From assembly GCA_964035575.1 (NCBI GenBank), contig OZ037858.1, positions 372,001 through 436,000 of the forward strand: a DNA stretch of 64,000 nucleotides, read 5' to 3'. Every line of letters starts with the position of its first letter. The first letter of the stretch is position 1. Below are positions 32,496-41,989 of this stretch, one piece after another. Position numbers and translations under genes: made by a program. Below the pieces are notes generated by a model that saw only the letters and a program-made list of their open reading frames with translations, ran no database searches and was not told the origin of the DNA. The DNA comes from Rhynchopus sp. YZ270_cl-10 (taxonomy: Eukaryota; Euglenozoa; Diplonemea; Diplonemida; Diplonemidae).

Positions 32496-33917
32496 CTATT
32501 CTCCTCTCTCCTCTCTGTGCCCCCAGATGCGGGCCAGCTCTGCTATGATTTTGTCCGCTGAGATCACCACGCCGTTCTCGCCTCTTTGCGGTTCTTCTTC
32601 TTGCAGGACGGTGTAGTTGCTGAAGCCGTAGAATCTTAACATATGCCTTGTGAGCGACGCATCAACGGATTCATTACGCCCAGACTCTTCATGGTCACGC
32701 GCCTTGAGGGATGTAAGCTCGTTTGTCACACAAAGGATATTTGTAGTATTTGGGCTGAAGTACGCTACCCCCGCTAAGGCCGGGAGGCTTGCTAGAATCA
32801 CTGCCGCGTTCATCGCCATATTATATAGACGCAGTTCCCTGAACGGGAGCCGTCCCTTCACAAAGGTAATAGGGTAGAACCCAATCATCTGCGCCTCCTT
32901 TGTAACGGCATCCCAATCCGATGCGATCCCTGCCGTTGCAATGACAAATCCCGCTTTTCGTGGTGGCACCACCACCTCCGCGCGAAGCCGTGCCCACAGC
33001 TCTTCCCTTTGCTCTGCAGAGGGAAGGTCGTATGAACGTTCTGTCTCGTGTTGAAGGGAGTCTGGTTCTATGACGTAAACTGTGTCACTACAGACCCATT
33101 TTTGGTGTAGTGTTTTGTAGACAGTGGGAAGGCGTAGGTGGGTGTCGGTGTCGAAGAAGGCTTTGAGAAGTTTGTCTGACGCATGATCAAGCCAAGGGAT
33201 TGCAGTAGGTGTGACCAAAACAATGAAAGGATTAGTCTCCGCAAAGAGCCCCTGACAAACGCTTGCGGGACCCCAATCTTCACGAAGCAGAGGGAGAACT
33301 AAGTCAAAGAAGGGATGTGTTCTCTTTAGTGTTGGAAGAAATAATACTATACAGACGGAACGCACTGATAGGTCGCGTATTTCGATAGAAGGGTCAGAGA
33401 CGGGAGTTCCGCCGCAAAGAATATTGTCCGGGTTTACATCGTCAAGAACCTTTGTATTGATATCGGTAACGATCGGATGTTTTCGGTCGTCAAACAGATA
33501 GGTTTCAACGCGAGATGATTCGTCAAGGTGCCGTAACGAAATGACACCGGCCCCTTCCGAAAGGCATACCGATTTTAAAAAAGCGCCAACCTTTTTGCTT
33601 TCGGAAGAAAAGATGAATGGTTTGAATTGGAGGTCAGCACGATCGAAGATGGCTTGGAAGGAACCACGTTGACCGTTTCCTTCTGCAATGTGCAGGGCGG
33701 GGGGTAGAGCGATGCCATGGCGGTGCAACAGCGTTGTGATCAGGGTTGCCGCACTGCCTGCGACACACAGCACTCCTACCGCAATCATGAACGAACACAT
33801 CGCCCCTCTTCTTGGTACATCATTCTTCTCGACTGCGCGTCTCTCTGTCTCAGAAGAAAGGTCTGAAGAGTCGGTGTCAGACGCATCCTCCTCCTGCTGC
33901 ACACGGCGCCGCTTCAT
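32496..33917 (-). CDS. Type II membrane protein, GT61-like glycosyltransferase (tentative)
   Basis: 473 residues, single exon. A short Ser/Asp/Arg-rich N-terminus precedes one membrane anchor (MCSFMIAVGVLCVAGSAATL, residues ~40-62), the layout of Golgi type II enzymes. The C-terminal third resembles the family 61 (DUF563) arrangement: GFYPITFVKGRLPFRELRLY followed by a hydrophobic block (AAVILASLPALAGVAYF) where GT61 enzymes have their Gly-Ala motif. The canonical HGAGL is absent, so activity is uncertain. In the leader a 6-codon upstream frame overlaps the start as ATGA, which may matter if it is retained after trans-splicing. Confidence 0.6.
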   Translation of the reverse strand: MKRRRVQQEEDASDTDSSDLSSETERRAVEKNDVPRRGAMCSFMIAVGVLCVAGSAATLITTLLHRHGIALPPALHIAEGNGQRGSFQAIFDRADLQFKPFIFSSESKKVGAFLKSVCLSEGAGVISLRHLDESSRVETYLFDDRKHPIVTDINTKVLDDVNPDNILCGGTPVSDPSIEIRDLSVRSVCIVLFLPTLKRTHPFFDLVLPLLREDWGPASVCQGLFAETNPFIVLVTPTAIPWLDHASDKLLKAFFDTDTHLRLPTVYKTLHQKWVCSDTVYVIEPDSLQHETERSYDLPSAEQREELWARLRAEVVVPPRKAGFVIATAGIASDWDAVTKEAQMIGFYPITFVKGRLPFRELRLYNMAMNAAVILASLPALAGVAYFSPNTTNILCVTNELTSLKARDHEESGRNESVDASLTRHMLRFYGFSNYTVLQEEEPQRGENGVVISADKIIAELARIWGHREERGE

Positions 33918-34693
33918 CGCAATGCTTCCCTCATGAATGTTGTTTGTTTTCGCTTTTTCGCTTTACAGATTGATTTGAAAAAAATAGGATTGTTCGAAAA
34001 GGATGCTACACAAATCCCTGTGTAGATGTGTAAGCGAAACTGTGTCTGGAGATGATAAGGTAGGGAGGGGGGAGAGGGAGAGAGAAAGTTGACAAAGAAA
34101 AAGAAACGGTAGTTTGTTGATGCAGGCACCTAAGACTGACCCACTGTACGATGCCAGCCATCCGGATGAAAGCACAAAAGAAATCCAAAAGAGCCCTCTT
34201 GTGAGAGTGTACCGAGGTGGACCCCCCAACCATGCAGTCCTATGTCCATTGCGAGCTTGATATCTGAGAGAGAGAGAGAGGGAGGGGGGAAAGTAGAAAG
34301 GGCTAAAAAGGGTGTGGGTGGGAGATACGTATTGGCTCTCAGGTGGCCTCCCCTTTCACCCTCCCGCCCGCTATGTTGCCCACCCCCCGCACCCCGAAGT
34401 GTGTAGTCCTAAAAACACACTGAGAAATGGAGGAAGAAATTCACCAAAAAAAAAAAAAAAAAAAAAAAAGACAAAACACCGTTCTTCTCATGGGGGCTTG
34501 GTGTAGCCGCGCGTTGTTTTTTGTAGTATCGTTTTTTTTATTTGGTTTCTATTCCAGATAGTCGGCAAAGCCTCGGCGAACAAGATGAGGTCCATTGACA
34601 GCAGATGCAAGCCAGTGTTTGACCAGTAAGGTCAAAGCAGCAGTTGGCGTAGAGCTCATTGCATTCGATAGTGTAACGCCTTTTGCAGCATTG
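33918..34693. other. Spacer with a repeat shared with 39.45 kb and a poly-A tract
   Basis: Contains a TGCAGGCACCTAAGACTGAC block (34117-34175) repeated at 39451-39511, and a run of about 25 A residues at 34445. No gene is seen. Confidence 0.6.
34117..34175 (+). repeat. Dispersed 58-bp repeat, copy 1
   Basis: TTGATGCAGGCACCTAAGAC then TGACCCACTGTACGATGCCA and GCCATCCGGATGAAAGCA. Copy 2 at 39451 differs at only a few positions. Both lie next to a purine-rich tract, 200-450 bp upstream of a gene start. Confidence 0.75.
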
Positions 34694-36424
34694 CTAGAGA
34701 CCACATAGTGTGTCTACACACTTGAGGAAGACGGGACGATGTGACGCATCGGACTCGCCAAGGGCAACGGAGAGTGCGCTGACTTCGGTCAGATTGACGG
34801 GGGCATCTGTCTCTTGGCCGTCGGCCGCAATTCTGATCGGCACAGGAGTAAGCCCGTGCATCTTGAAGTACCTCTTCGCAGGTGTGTCGACACTCATCCA
34901 ATCCTTCGGGTTCACACGCCAGATCGTCTTGTCCCCCGTTTTCTTCAAAAATGCGCTCGCCTTCGGCAATGCCTGCGGGCTCTTAAAATCCCGCAAATCC
35001 AACGACGTCGTCTTCGGCTGCGGAGCATCCTCAAAACTGACTTCAATCTGAACAGTGGTCCCCGCCGCTTCTGCTGACCGGTAAAAGTAATAGTCATCGA
35101 TGTGCACAATGCGGCCGTCGTAGTCGTCAGCAAAGGTGTACGTCAAGGTGGTCGGCTTCGGCAGTGACGGGATACGTGTCTTGCTTGTTGCGGAGTAGTG
35201 TGCACGCAAGCTGTGCAGCTGCCCTGCCTCCAAGAAGCATGTCTCGTAGCGTGCGAACTGCAGCCCCCCACAGTCTCTGCGCACCTGCATGAGGCTCTGC
35301 ATCTGCGACAGCACACAGCCACCGCAGCGGCTGCCCGACCCCTCCTCCATCGTCACGACGTACAGGCACTGCGCTGCAGGGAGGTCGCTTGGGATGTCGC
35401 CTACGGAGGTGATGACCTTGAACAGACGTGGGTCGCTGTACTTCGCCTCAAGCGCCGCTTGCAGCTCGCTGCTGATGCGCACCTCTAAGTATATATGCGG
35501 GGGGTGCAACGGCGCTGTGCTTGGTGCAATGGGAGCAGCTGCGACGGGCACAACAGCTGGCACAACATCTGGGACAACAGGTCTGCTTGGTGCGGCAACA
35601 ACTGGACTCACCTCATTGGGTTCAGCGGGCTGTGCAATAGGAGCAGCTGGGACAGGCACAACAGTTGGCACAGCATCTGGGACGGGGGCAACAACTGGGA
35701 CAGGCACCGCAGCTGGCACAACATCTGGGACAACAGGTCTGCTTGGTGCGACAACAACTGGGCTCACCTCATCGGGTTCAGCGGGCTGTGCAATAGGAGC
35801 AGCTGGCGCAACAGTTGGGACAGGCACAACAGCTGGCACAACAGTTGGGGCGGGAGCAACAACGGGGACAGGCACCGCAGCTGGCACAGCCGCGACGTCA
35901 GACACACCGTTGACTACTGGCACGGACCTCTCGGACACAGCCTGCGCCGTGGGAACAGCCGGAACTGCAGCACTACTTATCTCCTGCACTGGCACTTCTG
36001 CCTGAACGGGGACATCCGCGACAACGGGGACAGCAACCGGCACCTCGGGCACGGGCGTCAACATCTCTGGCGCTGGGACCACTACTGGGGACATTTCTCC
36101 TACGGGACTTGCCTCCACTGCCAATGGCACCGGGGTCACTTCTGCAGCGGGAACAGGTCTAGCTGCAGATGGTGCCGGGATCAGCTGCGGTGTAACAGGC
36201 ACCGCACCCTCTGCGCCTACCTCTTGCGTCTGAAGAACCCCTGCAAGCAAACTACTCCGCAGTGCCTCCAGCTCTTCCGCATTGCTCATAAACGCAGTAC
36301 ACTTCGCCACACTCTGGTGCGCCAGCAGATTTGCCCCAGACCGGTACACCACTTTACAAAGAGGACACCCATACCGCACATCGGCCGCACTCTCCCTCCC
36401 TTTCAACACTACCACCGACGACAT
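34694..36424 (-). CDS. C2H2 zinc-finger protein with Pro/Val/Ala repeat linker
   Basis: 576 residues, single exon. One C2H2-like finger lies at the N-terminus (YGCPLCKVVYRSGANLLAHQ, with C, C, H and a final C or H). Residues ~70-325 are low-complexity Val/Pro/Ala, including a direct repeat of ~55 residues (PIAQPAEPDEVSPVVVAPSR and PIAQPAEPNEVSPVVAAPSR). The C-terminal ~250 residues look globular, with CGGCVLSQMQSLMQVRRDCG and TYTFADDYDGRIVHIDDYYF; no family is recognised. ATG 36424 follows an acceptor-like CATCTTTTCAG by 25 nt. The repeat arose by in-frame tandem duplication and could vary in length between strains. Confidence 0.8.
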   Translation of the reverse strand: MSSVVVLKGRESAADVRYGCPLCKVVYRSGANLLAHQSVAKCTAFMSNAEELEALRSSLLAGVLQTQEVGAEGAVPVTPQLIPAPSAARPVPAAEVTPVPLAVEASPVGEMSPVVVPAPEMLTPVPEVPVAVPVVADVPVQAEVPVQEISSAAVPAVPTAQAVSERSVPVVNGVSDVAAVPAAVPVPVVAPAPTVVPAVVPVPTVAPAAPIAQPAEPDEVSPVVVAPSRPVVPDVVPAAVPVPVVAPVPDAVPTVVPVPAAPIAQPAEPNEVSPVVAAPSRPVVPDVVPAVVPVAAAPIAPSTAPLHPPHIYLEVRISSELQAALEAKYSDPRLFKVITSVGDIPSDLPAAQCLYVVTMEEGSGSRCGGCVLSQMQSLMQVRRDCGGLQFARYETCFLEAGQLHSLRAHYSATSKTRIPSLPKPTTLTYTFADDYDGRIVHIDDYYFYRSAEAAGTTVQIEVSFEDAPQPKTTSLDLRDFKSPQALPKASAFLKKTGDKTIWRVNPKDWMSVDTPAKRYFKMHGLTPVPIRIAADGQETDAPVNLTEVSALSVALGESDASHRPVFLKCVDTLCGL

Positions 36425-36449
36425 CGTTTCAACAGATTATGTCTTTTCC

Positions 36450-36465
36450 CTGAAAAGATGCAGTT
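36450..36465 (-). promoter_or_regulatory. Putative trans-splice acceptor of the zinc-finger gene
   Basis: The minus strand reads CTGCATCTTTTCAG 25 nt before the ATG, with no intervening start codon. Confidence 0.5.
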
Positions 36466-36572
36466 CGGAAGACTTAGGGGATTCTAAGGGGAAATCACAA
36501 AAAAGGCGCTTTATTTTATCTACATGTAACTTCTAGCGGGTGGGATACAAAGGGTGGGGAAAGAAAAGCTGG

Positions 36573-36606
36573 TAAGATGAGAGCAAACTTCGCTTGTGTC
36601 ATCTTG
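36573..36606 (+). repeat. Dispersed hairpin, CTAAGC/GCTTAG variant (diverged)
   Basis: TAAGATGAGAGCAAACTTCG then CTTGTGTCATCTTG. The outer arms AAGATGA and TCATCTT pair exactly; the inner stem has changed on both sides (GCAAAC / GCTTGT), so pairing is largely kept. Confidence 0.5.
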
Positions 36607-36679
36607 AAGATATTGGGGGGGATCTCCAACTGCGTTTGAAAAGTTTGGTAAGATGAGCCTCAACTTCTCGTTTAGTTGC

Positions 36680-39055
36680 CTAGAACGCCTCCCGTTCTGC
36701 GTTTGGATCCATCTCGAATGAAATCTGATAGTGAATGTGTGTGAAACAAAGTTGACTTGAAATACAACAGCCCGCTCGTGACAGTGTACCCTCCGCAGCG
36801 CCACACGTGCACAAGAAAAAACAGAGGTGTATGAACACATTTCAAAGCAAAGTTCAAACAAACACTCTCTTCGTTGAAACATACCATGTGTCCGTTGGGG
36901 TCTGCCCATACAACCTGCTTTCCTCTGCCATTGAAAGGGCTCACCATGCCTCGTGGCTCCGGCCTTGTAGGCGAAGGTGCTGCGCGTCTGTGATGAGGGG
37001 TTGGTATTTGTCAATTGAAACACATACTTAAAAGAGACCGCAAATGTTCACATTCCCATATTTTTTTTTTGCCAATACCAGAACATAGATCCCATCGACA
37101 TACCTGACAGGGCTAGCGCTGACAGCCTCCTCTGCATGAAGTGGCTGGGGTGGAGACGACGATGTGAAGTCACGCTGTGATGTGTGGTTATTTGGTTTAC
37201 CCCAGACTAGACAGTCAAATGCCAAATTATTGGCATAGCTCCCTCCCCCCTAAAGGTAATTTTCCCTCCCATTTTATAACGAAACACGTCTACAGACTTG
37301 TTTCGTCTGAAGAAGAAGGTGGGAAGCGACAACGACGACACCGATGGCGACTGTGCTAGGGTAATTGATCTTGAAACCAGTGGATGACCTCTTAGACTCC
37401 CTCGCTGATACTGACCGCAATCTTCCAGCAGAAAAAAGATTGAGATATAATCGAAAGATGGAGTTTTATCCAGCAGAAAAGAAAAAAAAAAAAAAAACAC
37501 CCTTTTCCCTTGATCATACCTGTTGGTCCCAGCTCTCCTGCAGAAGGTTCACCTCAGAGGACATTAGTGAGGTCAGATTTGGCGTTGTGAAGGTGGGGGA
37601 GGGTTCGCGCCCTGACGAGAGCTTGATGGGGCTTGATATGGGGGAGGGGGATCTGCGGGATTTGGACATGACAGCGAAGCCGGCTTTGATGTTGCGGCTT
37701 TCCTGCTGTTCTTGGAAGAGCTGTTCTTCGACCTTGAGGAGGCGTTCGCCGATTTGTGCGTTAGCGGCACGGAGCTCGCGTGCCTCCTCTACTGCTTGCA
37801 TGCGGCTCTCCTGGGAGCGACGCAGCTCTTCGCGAGAGGACTCAGGACGGAGACGCAGCTGCTGCTCTGCCTCAGCCAGTCGTTGTCGCAGATCTGCCTC
37901 CGTTGTGCTCCCCGATTGTCGATAGCCCCGTTCCCTCGCAGCCTCCGCCGTCAGTGTCGAAATGCGTGCCTCCAAATCCCCCTCCCGTGCGCGGCTGTCC
38001 ATCAAAGTCGCTTGGACAGTCTTCAGCTCCTCACACTTCAGCTCGTGGGCCCCAGCCAGCTCGCGGTGTTGATGTGTCAGCATCTGAAGCTTTTGAAGCG
38101 CATCGGTGTTGCTGTGCTGCAACCGTCTCAGCTCTTCCTGCAGCATCCTCGTCATGTTGCTATCCAGAACAACCCCAGATGGGGTGGAAGGAGGCTTCGC
38201 ATAGGTCTCGCTAGGTGAATCGAGGGAAATGTTGCTGGAAAGCTTGCTTGCGCTGCGTGGGCCACCACCACCACCACCACCACCGCCGCTACCACCACCA
38301 CCTAACGTCTTTGGAAGTGCCAGACCCTTAGGATGGCTCGTGTTAGGTGAGTTAAAAGATGCTCCAAAATTGGTTTTCGGCCGTTTGCTCCGTCCAGAGG
38401 AGCTAGATCTGGGAGCCCCGCCGCCCCCTCCGCTACTACCTGAAGTGTGTATCTGGACCTGCTCCTGTAAATTGGAAAGTTCGAGTTTGAGGAGGGCAAT
38501 CTCTCGCGAGGTCATGCCGACTGTGGACAACACAGAGTTGACGCAGTGCAGCAGCTGGCGGAGGTTGGGGAGGTCGTGGTAGGCATCGCTGCCGTCCTTT
38601 CTGTGCTTTTCTTTTTCTGAGGACACGATTTCGAGAAGCACTTTGTATTCACGGAGGAAGGAGACGAAGGCGTCGGAGTGGACGGGGACAGGCTTGTTGT
38701 CGCCGCAGGTAGCGAGGACGTCTGTATTGCTGAGCTGCAGCTCGCCCACCAGCGGTGTGCACGACGCGCACAATGTAAAATAGTTCAACGCTGCACCACT
38801 CTGCGTGCTCAGCTCTCTTGGCATGATGTACCACCCAAACTTCGGACACCCCAGCCCGCACAGCCAGCACACCGGCAACGGTCCATCACTCCCAAGGATC
38901 GGCCACTGCTCATCCTCCGACACAGGTGCCTGCGACCTTCCATGTGCCGAGGCAGTACGCCCACCCCGTTCCTTCAACCGAATGTTCGGTGGACGGTTCC
39001 GGGTGTCCGGGACCTTCTTCGCTTTGCTACTACTGGTTCTCGGAGCGAATGACAT
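36680..39055 (-). CDS. Coiled-coil protein with Gly-rich linkers, 4 exons
   Basis: Exons 39055-37520, 37174-37104, 36987-36885 and 36724-36680 are phase-consistent and encode 584 residues. The N-terminal ~180 residues contain paired cysteines (CWLCGLGCPKFG, TLCASCTPLVG), possibly a metal-binding fold. Two poly-Gly linkers follow (~215 and ~265), then a long coiled coil (~305-440). The short downstream exons encode QVVWADPNGHM and ISFEMDPNAEREAF, a charged conserved-looking tail. No family is recognised. Intron 3 contains a GAAATACA-family hairpin and the stop codon overlaps another dispersed hairpin. Cytoskeletal function is a guess. Confidence 0.72.
36748..36795 (+). repeat. Dispersed hairpin of the GAAATACA family inside an intron
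   Basis: GACTTGAAATACAACAGCCC then GCTCGTGACAGTGTACCC. It lies within the 160-bp intron 3 (36725-36884) of the coiled-coil gene, the second intronic case in the window. Confidence 0.6.
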
Positions 39056-39102
39056 CGATAATCATGGAGGGGGTTCGGAGAGAGAGAGGGACGTGTATTG
39101 TG

Positions 39103-39264
39103 CTGAAGGTGGTGGGAAAATGGAATCAGAAAAAGCAGGGGAAGGGGAAGGGGAAGGGGAAGGGGAAGGGGAAGGGGAAGGGGAAGGGGAAGGGGAAGGG
39201 GAAGGGGAAGGGGAAGGGGAAGGGGAAGGGGAAGGGGAAGGGGAGAAGGGGAGAAGGGGAGAGG
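39103..39264 (-). promoter_or_regulatory. Hexanucleotide pyrimidine tract and putative trans-splice acceptor
   Basis: The + strand carries about 18 copies of GGGGAA (39138-39243), so the gene strand has a ~110-nt CCCCTT tract. It is followed by CCACCACCTTCAG, and the ATG at 39055 comes 48 nt later. The microsatellite sits exactly where a trans-splicing pyrimidine tract is expected and is probably length-variable. Confidence 0.55.
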
Positions 39265-39450
39265 TGCTGTTAACAAAATGGGGTGGGGCGGGGTGGCAGG
39301 TAGGTTTGGCTTTGCATCCCTTTTTTTTTGCGTTTTTTTTTTGTTGTATTCACTTTTCCTTTTTTTTGTCGGAGTGCAATACTATATTGGTGATAGAAGG
39401 GGGAAAAGGGGGAAAATAGGGGAGGGGGGAAGGAAAGGAAAACTGTAGTC

Positions 39451-39511
39451 ATTGATGCAGGCACCTCCGACTGACCCACTGTACGATTGCCAGCCATCCA
39501 GATGAAAGCAT
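39451..39511 (+). repeat. Dispersed 58-bp repeat, copy 2
   Basis: GATGCAGGCACCTCCGACTG then ACCCACTGTACGATTGCCAG and CCATCCAGATGAAAGCA; partner of 34117-34175. The rest of the 39.3-40.1 kb spacer holds poly-A/T runs and one diverged hairpin at about 39806-39838. Confidence 0.75.
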
Positions 39512-40134
39512 AAGTACCCTGCGGCCTACAACAGTAGATGTGGGAAATGCCAGCAGGATTAATTTCTTGTTCGGAGTCAAGAAAAGATTCTTCAGACAAA
39601 AAAAAAAAAAAAAAAAGAAACAGAAAAAAAAAGATGGGCAATCGATCTGTTAAGAATCCGAGATGCCATCTTCTTTCCCCCTCGGTTCACACATTCCTTT
39701 CTGCTGAATTACGAAGAGGGTGTTCTTCAGCCCCCCTTTTTTTGTTCATATGGTTGTATTGGTTTCGCTTTAAATTTGACACACAATAAAGAAAGAAAAG
39801 TTGGGAAGATGGCCCGAATCATCTCTTAGCCACCTAATCAATAAAGGGTGTGCACAGCTAAAGCAGTACCTTTTTTCTCTGTACTTTCCACTCATTTCAT
39901 CCCACAAAATAGCCATAATCGGGTATTCCGTACAAAACAAAAAAAAAAAAAAAAAAACGATACCCAGGAGCCAGATGGAAACCTGGCTCGCAAAGGGGCA
40001 ACGACAACACAAAGAGAAGAGAAGAGGAACGGGCGCGCATGCAAACACCACACCACCACTGCCAGGTGATACCCCCTTTAGTGAGCGGTGCTTTGTACAA
40101 CTGTCCGCACCTCCTCCCTGAACACCTCTCTGCT

Positions 40135-41740
40135 CTAATGAATAGCATAGTTGTGACGTCTTGTGTTCGCCCCCCCTGGAGGAGGTGGGCGTGGGACGTG
40201 CACATGCCCTTGGTTCTTCCTGAACTCTGTTGCTCTCACGTGGCGGGCTTTCTGTGGGGAGTGTAAAGGGTAATGTGTTTGCCACCTACCTGACCCCGGT
40301 GTATGCAGTGGTGAACCGCCAAAACAATACCCTGCAGTGGCAACTGTTGTCGTATATTTGTCATACCTGTCTTGGAGTTTTCAAGCTGCTTTGCGAGTCA
40401 AGGGAGGCAGAGAAGGCACTGGAGGTGACTTGGTCCAGGTCGAGACACTTTTTGTCGATTGTAAGCGACGTGTTTTTGTCTCTGATGTTCTGCCCGATCT
40501 GGTTGTGCGTCTGCAGCAGCCGGTCCTTCTCTGCGTCGATGTGCTGGATCTTCGACTGCAGCGCACGGATCGCCTGCGACAGCTTGACGTGCTCATCCTC
40601 CAGCGCCTCTTCGACGGTGTCGCGCACGGTCTCCCTCGCTGGGCGACACTTTCGCAGGCTGAGTCTGTCCTTTGCGATGCTCAGCGGCACCTCCTTCGCA
40701 CGCAGCGTTCTCTGCACAATCTCCCGCTGCTCCTCAAGACTCTCGAGCTCCGCCTGCACGTCAAGCAGGTTTTGCGAGAGTTTGTTGTGCAGAGTCGTGG
40801 TCTGCTTCACCTTTGTACCGAGAGCCTCTTGCACGACACCGTGTACTGAGTCCTTCACCTCGTCAACGTGGTGCATCACTGATACGAGACGGCGGCGGAG
40901 CTCATAACTCTCGTGTTCCAGCTGTTGGGGATAGGATACATTTAAATTCGTGTACTTTCAAGAGAAAAGATACAAAAAGCTTCACACACTTCACCCCTGG
41001 AAAAGCTTTGCTCTACTAAAAAAAGCACATACCCGGCATGCGTTGTTCGTCAACCGCTCTGTGTTCTGCCTCCAAATTGATGGAAGTGTGGTTGACTTGG
41101 GGTTGGGTGCTGTCTGTGGGACTGGGTCAGACTTGATCATGTTTGTGCCGCCTGCGTCGCCTGCGGACTTTGCTGGGAGGTCGAGACACTCGACGTCGAG
41201 CTTGAGCGACTGCGACTTATCGAGGTGGTCTGCCTTGAGTGAGTGTTTGCACTCATCCATCAGCTTCGCGTGGGCAGCCGTCTCCTTGATGAGAGTCTCC
41301 AGGGAGCACGTTGCCTTCTTGAGCTCGTCTAGCTCCTCGCCAAGCGCCTTCTCCACCTTGTCGTAGATCTTTTCACGTACAGGACGACGTTCACGGAGTC
41401 GAAGGCGGCCCTCTGCTTTCTTAATAGGACGGTGCAGACTGCTGACCATCTCCTGGCCACGTGCTTTGACGTGTTGTAGCTTTTCGAGTTCTGCTTGCAA
41501 AGAGGTGATTCTGTTTTCGAGTTTGTGTTTGAGTTGCGAAGTGTTCTGGACCTTCTTGCGCAGTGCGTCCTCGACAGTCGCCTGTTGCGCTTTGGTTTGT
41601 TTGTCCAGGGCACGTCGTGTGGAGACAGCCTGGCCACGCAGCTTTGTGGAGATGACCCGTGTCGCCTTCGCGTCGCTCAGCAATGCATGGGTCTGGTTCG
41701 TCCAGTCCCGCGACATTGTCCGTTCATGTTCGCTCACCAT
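40135..41740 (-). CDS. Tektin, 3 exons
   Basis: Exons 41740-41033, 40921-40367 and (tentatively) 40251-40135 join in phase to give about 459 residues, normal tektin length. The N-terminus has the tektin opening (DWTNQTHALLSDAKATRVIS). The two half-repeats are visible: RPIKKAEGRLRLRERRPVRE followed by YDKVEKALGEELDELKKA, and PLSIAKDRLSLRKCRPARET followed by VRDTVEEALEDEHVKLSQAI, then TSLTIDKKCLDLD. RPARETVRD stands where tektins carry the nonapeptide RPNVELCRD. Tektins form filaments inside axonemal doublet microtubules, so the organism has a flagellum. If a trans-splice acceptor is the AG in the first codons (ATGGTGAG), the in-frame start would be ATG 41716. The last exon is chosen for its strong acceptor, CTTTACACTCCCCACAG. 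Confidence 0.85.
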
Positions 41741-41989
41741 AGAGGAAGAGGGAGGGGAGAGGGGAGGAGCGTGGAGGGGTGGGGGTACCGCCCTCCCTAA
41801 AACACGCCTCTGTATGACGTGATTGAAAAAAGAGGAGATTTGTTTTTTTTGCGAAAGGACCCTGTTGGTCACTGTTGCGATATTTAAAAAAGAATGGGAT
41901 TCAGTTTTTATTTGAGGGATGGTGTAGTTTGGGGTGATCTGTGTTCACCTCTCAATTTTTTTTTCTCTTCCTCCGACCCCCTTTTTTGT

